Shown: positions 27,087 to 35,035 of the stretch, piece by piece | Position numbering within the stretch: the stretch's first letter is position 1 | Layout of the letters: each line of letters starts with the position of its first letter | Assembly (NCBI GenBank): GCA_024206195.1 | Contig: JAAGZO010001021.1 | Span: 4,721-68,720 of the forward strand | Origin: a bacterium | GTDB lineage: Archaea; Nanoarchaeota; Nanoarchaeia; Woesearchaeales; UBA10216 | DNA length: 64,000 bases | Direction of reading: 5' to 3' | The notes under the pieces: generated by a model | The model's database searches: none | Seen by the model: the letters and a program-made list of their open reading frames with translations, nothing else | Told to the model about the DNA's origin: nothing | Translations under genes and position numbers: made by a program

Positions 27087-29555
27087 ATGAGCAGGGATAC
27101 AGTCTGTTATTATATAGAAAATCTAATACAATATTACAAAAACCGGCCTGCTTTAATCTTCAGAAAAGGGTTCAGGACAGAGCAATGGTCTTATTCTGAT
27201 TTATACAACTATGCACACCGCATTGCAGGGCTTTTTGAGGAAAAGAAACTCAAAAAAGGAGATAAAATACTGATATACTGTTACAACTGCCCTGAGTGGT
27301 GCGCTTTGCTTATGGCGTGCGCTTTGTCAGGTGTTATAGCTGTTCCTATTGATTTTAATTCAAAAAAAGAATTCATACTTTCAATTTCAAAAAAAGTCAA
27401 GCCAAAGATTCTTTTTTCTTCAAGGTGTAAGCCCATAAGAGCCAATAATGAAATTTTCATAGAACACCTGTTTGAACACATTGAAAAGCATCACAAATAC
27501 AGGTGCAAAGCAAATGTAAAAGGAGACGATATCCTCGAGATAGTTTATACTTCAGGAACAACAAGCGAGCCAAAGGGAGTAATAATAACAAACAAAAACC
27601 TTGTTTCAAATGTCCATGCCTTAAGGCTTGTTATGCCCCTGCCGCATAATCTGGTATTCTTGTCTGTTGTGCCTTTGAGCCATATGCTGGAGCAGACAGC
27701 AGGCTTTTTCATTCCTTTAAGGTTTGGATGTAAGATTGTTTATACAACTTCGAGGAAATCCACCACACTCAAAGAGGCTATGAGAGAGGAAAATGTTTCA
27801 GCAATTGTCGGAGTGCCCATTCTTCTTAGAACCTTTAAAGACAAAATAGAGGCAGAGATAGAAAAAAGAGGGAAAAGTAAACGCTTTGCAAATACAGTTA
27901 AGCTGGCAAGAAAACTTCCTTTTTCCGCCAGGCGACGTATTTTTAGAAAAATTATCAACCAGTTAAGTAAAAATCTGAAGTTTTTTGTTGTTGGCGGTGC
28001 GCCTCTCGATAAAAGCACAGAAGAATTCTGGAACTCTCTTGGTATCTTGGTTCTGCAGGGCTATGGCCTGACAGAGACATCGCCTATAATATCCTGTAAC
28101 ACATTCAAGCATCACAAAGAAGGCTCTGTTGGCCGCGTTTTGCCTTACCAGGAGGTCAATATAGCAAAGGACGGAGAAATAATATGCAAAGGGAGCAATG
28201 TAACCCCTGGCTATTATCAGAATAAGCAGGCCACAGATGCTGCAATAATAAACAGCTGGTTTCATACTGGTGATTTGGGTGAATTTGATGAAGACAATTT
28301 CTTAATAATTAAAGGAAGAAAGAAAAACATGATACTTACGAGTTCTGGTTTGAATGTTTACCCAGAGGATATTGAGAATGTCATAAACCGGCTTCATAAT
28401 GTGAAAGATTCTTGCGTCATGGGTATTCAGGATAAGAAGGACATAATTATTACAGCGGTTGTACTGCCAGAAAACAATGCAATCAATAAATCAAAAATAT
28501 TGAATGATGCTAACTCACAGCTTCCATCACATCAGCAGGTACAACGGTTGATAATATGGTCAAAAAAGGATTTTCCAAGGACACCATCTTTTAAGATTAA
28601 GCGCAAGGAGCTTGAAAAAGCATTGGAGAAAAAAACAGAAGAAAAAGAAACAACTTCAAACAAATTATACCGAATACTTTCAGACCTTTCTAACACAAAC
28701 ATATCCAGGATTAAGCCGCAGTCTGTGCTGAGCACAGACCTTGCTATAGATTCTTTACACCGTGTCGAATTACTGGCTTCAATAGAAGATGAGTATGACT
28801 TGGAGCTGGAGGAAGATAAGATAACATCCAAAACCACTGTTTTAGACGTTGAGAATCTCATAAAAAAAGGGTCATCAATAAAGAATTTAATGAATATTAC
28901 CCGATTAAACACATCAAAGTGGGTGTTGCCTCTAAGGTACGTTCTTCAGATAAAGGCATTTGCATTCTTAAGATTTTTTTACCCATTAAAAGTAAGAGGA
29001 AAAGAGAACCTGAAGAATATAAAAGGGCCTGTTATTTTCGCATTAAACCACACGAGCCATATAGACACTCCAACGCTGCTGAGAGCACTTCCGCCAAAAC
29101 TGAGGTACAGACTGGCAGTTGCAGCAGCGCAGGATTATTTCTTTGAAACTAAAGAGGGTGAAAACAGGCTGTTCAAAAAAATTAAAGTCTTCATGCTAAA
29201 GCTAGTCCTTAACACCTATCCGTTTTCGCGCGATAAAAACATAAGAAACTCGCTTAAACTAACAGGCAAATTATTAGATAAAGGATTTTCAATAGCGATT
29301 TACCCTGAAGGAACAAGAACTGTAAGCGGAAAAATGGGCAATTTTAAGGTTGGCTTAGGGCTTATTGCATCCAGCATGGATGTGCCTGTTGTTCCAGTAA
29401 AAACAGAGGGTCTATTCAATATTCTTCCAAAAGGAAAAAGATTCCCTAAATCAGGGAAAGCATCACTTTCTTTCGGAAAGCCATTAACAATAGACAAACA
29501 TGAGTCTTATATCTCAATAACAAAGAAAATCGAGAAAGAAGTCAGGGATCTATGA
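27087..29555 (+). CDS. Fused acyl-activating enzyme, acyl carrier domain and PlsC acyltransferase
   Basis: Three domains in one 822-residue protein. Residues about 1-515 form an AMP-dependent acyl-CoA/ACP synthetase (YTSGTTSEPKG at 154; GYGLTETSP; TGDLGEFD; the C-terminal KGRKKNM hinge). Residues about 520-600 form an acyl carrier domain with the phosphopantetheine serine Ser556 in AIDSLHRVELL. Residues about 620-822 form a PlsC/LPLAT acyltransferase with NHTSHID (H655-x4-D660) and YPEGTRT (739-745). The layout predicts that a free fatty acid is activated, held on the carrier arm and moved to a lysophospholipid-like acceptor. No signal peptide. The holo-ACP synthase needed to arm Ser556 is encoded 650 bases downstream. 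A TTTATAACC promoter fits a leaderless start. Confidence 0.93.
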   Translation: MSRDTVCYYIENLIQYYKNRPALIFRKGFRTEQWSYSDLYNYAHRIAGLFEEKKLKKGDKILIYCYNCPEWCALLMACALSGVIAVPIDFNSKKEFILSISKKVKPKILFSSRCKPIRANNEIFIEHLFEHIEKHHKYRCKANVKGDDILEIVYTSGTTSEPKGVIITNKNLVSNVHALRLVMPLPHNLVFLSVVPLSHMLEQTAGFFIPLRFGCKIVYTTSRKSTTLKEAMREENVSAIVGVPILLRTFKDKIEAEIEKRGKSKRFANTVKLARKLPFSARRRIFRKIINQLSKNLKFFVVGGAPLDKSTEEFWNSLGILVLQGYGLTETSPIISCNTFKHHKEGSVGRVLPYQEVNIAKDGEIICKGSNVTPGYYQNKQATDAAIINSWFHTGDLGEFDEDNFLIIKGRKKNMILTSSGLNVYPEDIENVINRLHNVKDSCVMGIQDKKDIIITAVVLPENNAINKSKILNDANSQLPSHQQVQRLIIWSKKDFPRTPSFKIKRKELEKALEKKTEEKETTSNKLYRILSDLSNTNISRIKPQSVLSTDLAIDSLHRVELLASIEDEYDLELEEDKITSKTTVLDVENLIKKGSSIKNLMNITRLNTSKWVLPLRYVLQIKAFAFLRFFYPLKVRGKENLKNIKGPVIFALNHTSHIDTPTLLRALPPKLRYRLAVAAAQDYFFETKEGENRLFKKIKVFMLKLVLNTYPFSRDKNIRNSLKLTGKLLDKGFSIAIYPEGTRTVSGKMGNFKVGLGLIASSMDVPVVPVKTEGLFNILPKGKRFPKSGKASLSFGKPLTIDKHESYISITKKIEKEVRDL

Positions 29556-30143
29556 TACTTCTAGGAACAATACAGTAAAAATCATAATAACATAAACCAA
29601 AAATAAAACGAAAAAATTATTTCTGATTATCCCCTTGAAGTCTTTTCCAAATCTTGAACCTACATAGGATACAAGGAACATTCTCATTGCCCGTGATATG
29701 GTTACCATCAAAAGATATGGAAGAAATTTGAATCCAAGTACAACTGTTTCATAAGTCCAAACCTTTGAGGGTATTGGATAAAAAGCCTGTATCAGCGCAA
29801 TACCTGATCCTTTCATCTGATAGAACTCAACTACTTTTTCTAGCATGTATTCACCAACAAAGGGGGTATTAATCAGAATAGTATATGCTAAACTGGGTTT
29901 CAAATATACAAATAAGTAATATGCAGATAATCCCAGTATGGATAAAACAAGAGAAACAATAAAGAATAGTCTCCATTTTTTCGGGTTTAGAATAACAAGA
30001 ATGAAAAGAAGGAAATCAGGAAACAGGAACCATACACTCGCTTCAAAAAAAGCCCAAAAAGACAAAAGAACCACTGCAGCAACACCAAAGCTGAATCTGC
30101 TGAACAGGTCAAATGTCTTCTGATTAAACTGTATATAGCCCAT
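29550..30143 (-). CDS. VTT/DedA-like membrane protein
   Basis: A 197-residue protein with five or six hydrophobic segments. The half AFYPIPSKVWTYETVVLGFKFLPYLLMVTISRAMRMF has the re-entrant loop plus G-x-Arg pattern of the VTT (SNARE-associated/DedA/YqaA) family, whose members move or scramble phospholipids in bacteria and eukaryotes. I start at the ATG at 30143 because the TATA element TTTTTATATT lies about 27 bases ahead; an in-frame TTG at 30167 abuts that element. It converges on the acyl-ligase fusion (six-base overlap) and is divergent from acpS, so it belongs physically to the lipid cluster. Confidence 0.65.
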   Translation of the reverse strand: MGYIQFNQKTFDLFSRFSFGVAAVVLLSFWAFFEASVWFLFPDFLLFILVILNPKKWRLFFIVSLVLSILGLSAYYLFVYLKPSLAYTILINTPFVGEYMLEKVVEFYQMKGSGIALIQAFYPIPSKVWTYETVVLGFKFLPYLLMVTISRAMRMFLVSYVGSRFGKDFKGIIRNNFFVLFLVYVIMIFTVLFLEVS

Positions 30144-30205
30144 ATAGTCCAATAATGCAAGAACCAATATAAAAATTTATATATTTTCAAGTTTATTTTA
30201 CATCT

Positions 30206-30547
30206 ATGTTGATAAAATGCGGAACAGATCTTGTTTTGGATGAAAGAATTCAGAAGAATATCAATAATGAGAGCTTCATAAAAAAAATATTCCATCCTTC
30301 TGAGCTTAGTGATATGGATGTGAAAAAATTAGCAACTGTTTTTGCTGTAAAAGAAGCAGTATTCAAGGCTCTTGAAATTTCATCAAAAAACTGGCTTGAA
30401 GTAGAACTAACCTATTCTGAAACAGGAAAACCTGTTGTTACATTGAGTGAAGAAATTAAACCAAAAAACCTTGTTTCTTTAGATTGCAGCGTAACGCATG
30501 AAAATGGGTTAACGCAGGCATTTGTTGTTCTTCTAGAGAAAGAATAG
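30206..30547 (+). CDS. acpS: Holo-[acyl-carrier-protein] synthase
   Basis: Transfers phosphopantetheine from CoA to the serine of an acyl carrier protein. The magnesium ligands are Asp8 (KCGTDLVLDERI) and Glu50 (LATVFAVKEAVFKALE). The ending CSVTHENGLTQAFVVLLE matches the SxSH-like C-terminal block. Its 113 residues are typical for AcpS, not for the longer Sfp type. The obvious substrate is the carrier domain of the fusion protein next door. Most archaea lack this enzyme. The gene has its own promoter (ATTTATATATT) and overlaps cdsA tail to tail by 15 bases. Confidence 0.9.
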   Translation: MLIKCGTDLVLDERIQKNINNESFIKKIFHPSELSDMDVKKLATVFAVKEAVFKALEISSKNWLEVELTYSETGKPVVTLSEEIKPKNLVSLDCSVTHENGLTQAFVVLLEKE

Positions 30548-31489
30548 CAGATAATAATACAAGATTACAATTACTCTTAGTGTGCTGTCGATTCTGTCAA
30601 GAATCCCTCCATGGCCAGGTATTATCCTGCTGCTGTCCTTTACCTTGAAGAAGCGCTTGAACATGGATTCAGTGATATCTCCGGCAACACCCATAACACC
30701 AATCAGAATGCTGAGGATAATCCAGTGATAAACAGGAAGGTAACTCTCAATTGCAAAAAACATGATGCCAATACCAATGCCTGCTCCAATGATATTCCCT
30801 AATGTGCCTATGTACGTTTTATTCGGGCTTAATTTTGAGGCAATCTTAAACCTGTCAAAAAATCCTGCTTTTTTGAAAGCCCTTCCAAAAACATAGGCGC
30901 ACACGTCACTTAAGGGCACTGCAAATGCTATTAGAATAAGCAGGGCTCTTGTAGAATCAAGTTGGGCATTAAGCTGTCCAAGCAAAACAAAATGAGCCAG
31001 ACTGAAAATAAGCCAGATTGATACAAACATGGAGATTGATGTATTGAACAGGCCGTTTTTTGCATCATTCTGTCGGATTGTGATGAATGAAAGCACAAGA
31101 TAATATATCAAAGGAAGCGAATAGAAATATTCTGTGTACCATGCTGCAACAATTACGCTGCAGGCGCCAATTAAGTACAAAGCAAATACATATGCTTTTG
31201 GTAATTTGCTTATCTTAGCCACTTCCCATATTGCAAATATGAGAATCATAGTTAAAATTGCTAATGAAAAATATCCTCCAAAAAGTATGGCTATCAGGTA
31301 AACAGTTCCAATGACAAGCCAGCTCAAATACCGTTTACCTACATTGGTTTTCCAAAGCCCTGTAATCTTCAGCTTGTTTAATATTAATATGAGCAAAAAT
31401 CCTGCTAAAAATACAATGAGAAACCTGTACAACACAGGCATTAGTATTGGGTTTTCAAGTGGATTGAGTATATTTACAGGATAGCTCAT
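30533..31489 (-). CDS. cdsA: Phosphatidate cytidylyltransferase, bacterial CdsA type
   Basis: An eight-helix membrane enzyme that makes CDP-diacylglycerol from phosphatidate and CTP. The CdsA family signature is complete at residues 270-301: GDITESMFKRFFKVKDSS then RIIPGHGGILDRIDS; an upstream KLSPNKTYIG block is also present. This is the bacterial/eukaryotic family and not the archaeal CDP-archaeol synthase CarS, which I do not see in the window. It overlaps the CDP-alcohol transferase gene by four bases (ATGA), so the pair is an operon. Its product is the substrate class of that enzyme. Confidence 0.93.
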   Translation of the reverse strand: MSYPVNILNPLENPILMPVLYRFLIVFLAGFLLILILNKLKITGLWKTNVGKRYLSWLVIGTVYLIAILFGGYFSLAILTMILIFAIWEVAKISKLPKAYVFALYLIGACSVIVAAWYTEYFYSLPLIYYLVLSFITIRQNDAKNGLFNTSISMFVSIWLIFSLAHFVLLGQLNAQLDSTRALLILIAFAVPLSDVCAYVFGRAFKKAGFFDRFKIASKLSPNKTYIGTLGNIIGAGIGIGIMFFAIESYLPVYHWIILSILIGVMGVAGDITESMFKRFFKVKDSSRIIPGHGGILDRIDSTLRVIVILYYYLLFFL

Positions 31490-32109
31490 TTGTACAGCTC
31501 TCGCTTAACAGACATGAATCTTTGAAACATTGTTATCAATGTTCCGATTCCAATAAATATCAGCAAATAATTGGCAAAGATATAATCTTTCCAGATAAGT
31601 ATCAAAACAGCCATCATTCCTAAATAAATCATTCTGTCAGCCTTTCCCATAACACCGCCATATTGTCTTTTTCCACCAGCAGCTTTGCTGACAATGCTTA
31701 GATAACTATTCAGCAGGATGACTATTGTTACAGCACTTCCTAAAATTAGATTAGTGTATGAAGCCAAAGCAAGACCAAAGAAAATTATTGCATCAGATAT
31801 GCGGTCAAAGAACTCATTTAGAACTTCGCCAAAACCGCGGTTTTTAACCTTCAATTCTCTTGCAACCATGCCATCCAGTGCATTTAACGCAGTTCTGATA
31901 AATGACATGAACGGAATATAAATCAATAACCAGATATTTTTATCAGAAAAGAACAAAACAAGTCCGCCAATCACTGATAGTAGCAAAGCGAGCAGGTTAA
32001 TTATTGTAGGATGAACCTTGTTTTTAACAAATAATTTTTCTACAGGCGTAAGAGATTTCTGAAATTTAGGTTTTATTGCGTAAATACCCATTTTGATCTT
32101 ATTTAGCAT
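31486..32109 (-). CDS. CDP-alcohol phosphotransferase (phospholipid head-group transfer)
   Basis: A membrane enzyme of the CDP-OH family, which joins a CDP-activated lipid and an alcohol. The motif is visible as LDGMVAR ... RGFGEVLNEFFDRISD: the first Asp-Gly and Ala-Arg are intact (D79, G80, A83, R84), but the spacer is one residue longer than usual and the third Asp is Asn98; Asp102 and Asp106 remain. The product head group cannot be predicted. The ATG at 32109 is my start; an in-frame TTG at 32133 is possible. First gene of the two-gene operon with cdsA. Confidence 0.82.
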   Translation of the reverse strand: MLNKIKMGIYAIKPKFQKSLTPVEKLFVKNKVHPTIINLLALLLSVIGGLVLFFSDKNIWLLIYIPFMSFIRTALNALDGMVARELKVKNRGFGEVLNEFFDRISDAIIFFGLALASYTNLILGSAVTIVILLNSYLSIVSKAAGGKRQYGGVMGKADRMIYLGMMAVLILIWKDYIFANYLLIFIGIGTLITMFQRFMSVKRELYK

Positions 32110-32172
32110 GAATGGTTTATTAAATTTTCCCAAATCAAAATCTTTTTAACCTCTTCAGTATTCATCTCACAC

Positions 32173-33012
32173 ATGAAGAATAAGCAATTTATTGCAAGCT
32201 TTGAGAAAACAGTAAAGGACACTATACAAAAATACAACCTTGCAACAAAGAAAGACAGGATATTTGTTGCATGTTCTGGCGGAAAAGACTCTACAACAGT
32301 TCTTCACATACTGAAAAAGCTTGGCTACAAGCCAGAGGCACTCTTCATTGACTTGGCAATCGGCAAGTACAGCCAGAAAAACCTGGAAAACATTGAAAAA
32401 TTCTGTAAAAAGGAAAAAATAAAGCTGAATCTTATCTCACTAAGAGATGAGTTTGGCGGCTCTGTCTGCTATATCCAGTCTAGGCTAAAGACAAAACTGA
32501 ACACCTGCAATATCTGCGGGTTATTAAAAAGATGGCTTCTTAACAGGAAAGCAAGAGAGCTTAAAGCAACAAAGCTTGCAACAGGGCATAATCTGGATGA
32601 TGAATCGCAGACAATCCTGATGAATCTTGTCAAGGGCAATCCTGAGTTGTGTGCTGGCTTAGGTCCGAAAACAGGCGTAATCAAGGACAAGAAATTCGTA
32701 AGAAGAATCAAGCCCTTGTATTTCTGCTCTGAAAAGGATATTGAAAAATATTCCAGAATAATGAACTTCCCTGTTGTTTATGAGCCTTGTCCATGCTCTG
32801 TTACTGCTCACAGGAAAAAGTTTCTTTACATGTTAAATGATATGGAAAAAAGCAATCCGAAAATCAAGCTTAACATCGTTAATCATTTCCTGGAAATCCT
32901 TCCAGAGATAAGAAAGAACAAAAAAACAGAAAAGCTCGCTTATTGTTCAATATGCGGAGAGCCAAGCAGAAAAGAAACCTGCAGAGTTTGCACTATCACT
33001 AGAGTTTCTTAG
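32173..33012 (+). CDS. tRNA 2-thiolation enzyme, TtuA/Ncs6-like PP-loop ATPase
   Basis: Installs sulfur at a tRNA uridine (position 54 for TtuA, 34 for Ncs6). The PP-loop CSGGKDS is at 34-40. The 4Fe-4S cysteines are seen in NTCNICG and EPCPCS, and a C-terminal zinc finger ends the protein (YCSICGEPSRKETCRVC). The N-terminal zinc finger of the usual family members is missing: the protein starts about 20 residues before the first strand. It is divergent from the CDP-alcohol transferase and overlaps the isomerase gene tail to tail by 14 bases. Confidence 0.85.
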   Translation: MKNKQFIASFEKTVKDTIQKYNLATKKDRIFVACSGGKDSTTVLHILKKLGYKPEALFIDLAIGKYSQKNLENIEKFCKKEKIKLNLISLRDEFGGSVCYIQSRLKTKLNTCNICGLLKRWLLNRKARELKATKLATGHNLDDESQTILMNLVKGNPELCAGLGPKTGVIKDKKFVRRIKPLYFCSEKDIEKYSRIMNFPVVYEPCPCSVTAHRKKFLYMLNDMEKSNPKIKLNIVNHFLEILPEIRKNKKTEKLAYCSICGEPSRKETCRVCTITRVS

Positions 33013-34039
33013 TGATTTTTTTCTTGAATTCTTCCTGTATGTCTATTTTAGAAGGATCAATCTCATACTTCAGCCCGAGGAAATAGCTTACCATATCCCC
33101 TGTGTGGATTGCTGAGAAAATCTTGGCAAGCGGAGAATAGCCCTTTACAATAATCTCTGTCACATCAATGCCGCGGTCAGCGATGAGCTGCTTTGTCATC
33201 TTCATTCTTTCCTGTATCTTGACAGAATCGCCCTCATCCTTGAGTATGATTACATGGAACTTTGCTTTTGGTATCATGTATCCGCTGATTTCATTATGGT
33301 TTAGCTCAGGGAACACATTGTAAAAAGCATGTATCTTTGCGTATTCATTGAATCCAATCTTCCACTTGGCTGCTGCAGCTGCAAGTTTATTTGAAGAATA
33401 AATAACAGGCACCTTGTCAACAAGCCTTGAAGCAAGTGCTTCAGCTTTGTCCTTCAGTCCCTGAACCTTCAGTGCCTCAACAGCCTGTTCAACCTCTGGT
33501 TTTGGATTCTTGATTATCTTTGAGTTATGCAGAACATTGAGAATTGGGAAGAATAGATATCCCAAGGCAAATCGTGACTGGATTCCTTTTGGCAGAACAA
33601 TGCATTCTTTGTCATTTTCACTGCATAATTGTCGAAGCTTTCCGCCTGATGTAACTCCAAGGACCTTTGCGCTCTTTCTAAGAGCAGCATTGACAGCAGC
33701 TACTGTCTCTTCTGTATCTCCTGAGTAGGATATCGCAATAACAAGTGTTTTGCTGTTTACGCTTTCAGGAATATCATAATCATTGCTTAGAATAACAGGA
33801 ATCCTTATTTTCTGCTCAAGATATGTCTTTAGAATGCTTGCAGAGATAGCACTTCCGCCAATGCCTGCGATGAGTATTGTTTCTACCTCTCCCTCTATCT
33901 TTGTGTCCTTGCCTACTCTTGAAGCCTCTTCTGCTTGTTTAGCAAATCCTTCTAGAAGTTCAAGCATATCCTCTTTTTCTGCCATGCTAAGATGGGTTGC
34001 TGCATTCTTTATATATTTTGTGCACGACAGAGGTTTCAT
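32999..34039 (-). CDS. Bifunctional phosphoglucose/phosphomannose isomerase
   Basis: The archaeal PGI/PMI enzyme interconverts glucose-6-P or mannose-6-P with fructose-6-P. It has a SIS-domain fold with GIGGSAISASILKTYL (about 58) and AISYSGDTEET, and the C-terminal catalytic LNHNEISGYM block containing the His and Glu. Its 346 residues match the family. It supplies hexose phosphates for the glycosyltransferases in the window and is a link in gluconeogenesis from PEP synthase. A GTTTATAAAGG promoter element lies about 25-30 bases ahead. Confidence 0.93.
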   Translation of the reverse strand: MKPLSCTKYIKNAATHLSMAEKEDMLELLEGFAKQAEEASRVGKDTKIEGEVETILIAGIGGSAISASILKTYLEQKIRIPVILSNDYDIPESVNSKTLVIAISYSGDTEETVAAVNAALRKSAKVLGVTSGGKLRQLCSENDKECIVLPKGIQSRFALGYLFFPILNVLHNSKIIKNPKPEVEQAVEALKVQGLKDKAEALASRLVDKVPVIYSSNKLAAAAAKWKIGFNEYAKIHAFYNVFPELNHNEISGYMIPKAKFHVIILKDEGDSVKIQERMKMTKQLIADRGIDVTEIIVKGYSPLAKIFSAIHTGDMVSYFLGLKYEIDPSKIDIQEEFKKKITKKL

Positions 34040-34135
34040 ACTTTCTCCTTCATATTCACCGTAACCTTTATAAACAACCCTTTAATCCTTAGTCTTGGAA
34101 ATGTGGGTATTGGCTTACCTGAATCCGTGAAATAA

Positions 34136-34195
34136 CAAAAACCTGATTGGCAGGTTTTTGGAACAAGAAATTGCGTTTAGTGCACAATTTCTTTG
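34136..34195 (+). repeat. Two consecutive hairpins in the rpl15e leader
   Basis: The first hairpin has perfect 10-base arms CAAAAACCTG and CAGGTTTTTG around ATTGG (34136-34160). The second pairs CAAGAAATTG with CAATTTCTTTG (one bulged A; 34164-34195). They are joined by GGAA. The segment TGGAACAAGAAAT and the closing ATTTCTTTG occur again, in the same order, on the minus strand at 35942-35970. A TATA element at 34064-34073 would place both hairpins in a long 5' leader of the L15e mRNA. Confidence 0.55.
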
Positions 34196-34219
34196 TAAAA
34201 ATATTGGAGGCTACATAAA

Positions 34220-34798
34220 ATGGGTATGTATAAACACATTAGGAATCTTTGGAGAAATCCAACACAGGAATCAAGAGATCTTCTATTAAAGAGGCTTATT
34301 AAGTGGCGTTCTGAACCAGCTACAATAAGAATTCCAAAACCAACAAGACTTGACAGAGCTCGCTCTTTAGGCTATAAAGCAAAGCCTGGTTTCGTAATCG
34401 TAAGGCAGCGTGTTGATAGAGGCGGAAGAAGAAGGCCTGATATCAAAGGAGCTCGCCGTTCAAAACACGCAAGACAGCGAAAGATAGTTGGAAAGAGCTA
34501 TCAAAGCGTTGCTGAAGAGCGTGCTGCAAAGAAATTCCCAAACCTTACAGTACTAAACTCATATTGGGCTGCAAAGGATGGATTGCACTACTGGTTTGAA
34601 ATAATCATGCTTGACGCAGAGCACCAGGCAATAAAGAAAGATAAAAGACTTGCATGGGCTGCTAGCAAGAAGCAGACAAGACGTGTCTTTAGAGGTCTTA
34701 CATCTTCTGCTCGAAAGAGCCGTGGTCTAAGACATAAAGGTAAAGGCGCAGAAAAGGTAAGACCAAGCCTGCGTGCAAACAAAAGGCTTGCTAAGTAA
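34220..34798 (+). CDS. Ribosomal protein L15e
   Basis: A basic large-subunit protein of archaea and eukaryotes: MGMYKHIRNLWRNP, RLDRARSLGYKAKPGFVIVRQRV and GGRRRPDIKGARRSKHARQRK are typical. Length 192 is normal. A strong ribosome site, GGAGG, lies nine bases ahead, in contrast to the many leaderless genes here. A long leader with two hairpins suggests control at the RNA level, perhaps autogenous, which is inference. Confidence 0.96.
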   Translation: MGMYKHIRNLWRNPTQESRDLLLKRLIKWRSEPATIRIPKPTRLDRARSLGYKAKPGFVIVRQRVDRGGRRRPDIKGARRSKHARQRKIVGKSYQSVAEERAAKKFPNLTVLNSYWAAKDGLHYWFEIIMLDAEHQAIKKDKRLAWAASKKQTRRVFRGLTSSARKSRGLRHKGKGAEKVRPSLRANKRLAK

Positions 34799-34864
34799 GC
34801 CTTTTTATTTTTTTATTTATTATTACCAAAACTTTTTTATACTAAAACTTCTAGGATTCTTTCC

Positions 34865-35035
34865 ATGGAAAGACTAAGATGCACAAACTGCAATTATTCC
34901 TTTGTGCCAAAGGCAGACAAGCCAAAGAAGTGTCCTTACTGTGACAAAGAAGGAACATTGGAGAAGCACAAGGATATGCAGGCAATGATTGATGAAGTTT
35001 CAGATGAAATGTCTGAGCAGGAACCTAAGGAGTAA
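34865..35035 (+). CDS. 56-residue rubredoxin-like zinc-ribbon protein
   Basis: MERLRCTNCNYSFVPKADK followed by KKCPYCDKEGTLEKHK. The CTNC and CPYC pairs sit 15 residues apart, which fits a rubredoxin-type or zinc-ribbon knuckle, with an acidic helical tail (IDEVSDEMSEQEPKE). It has a TTTTTTATAC promoter element about 27 bases ahead. The stop overlaps the convergent DUF1385 gene by 11 bases. Function unknown; metal could be iron or zinc. Confidence 0.75.
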   Translation: MERLRCTNCNYSFVPKADKPKKCPYCDKEGTLEKHKDMQAMIDEVSDEMSEQEPKE

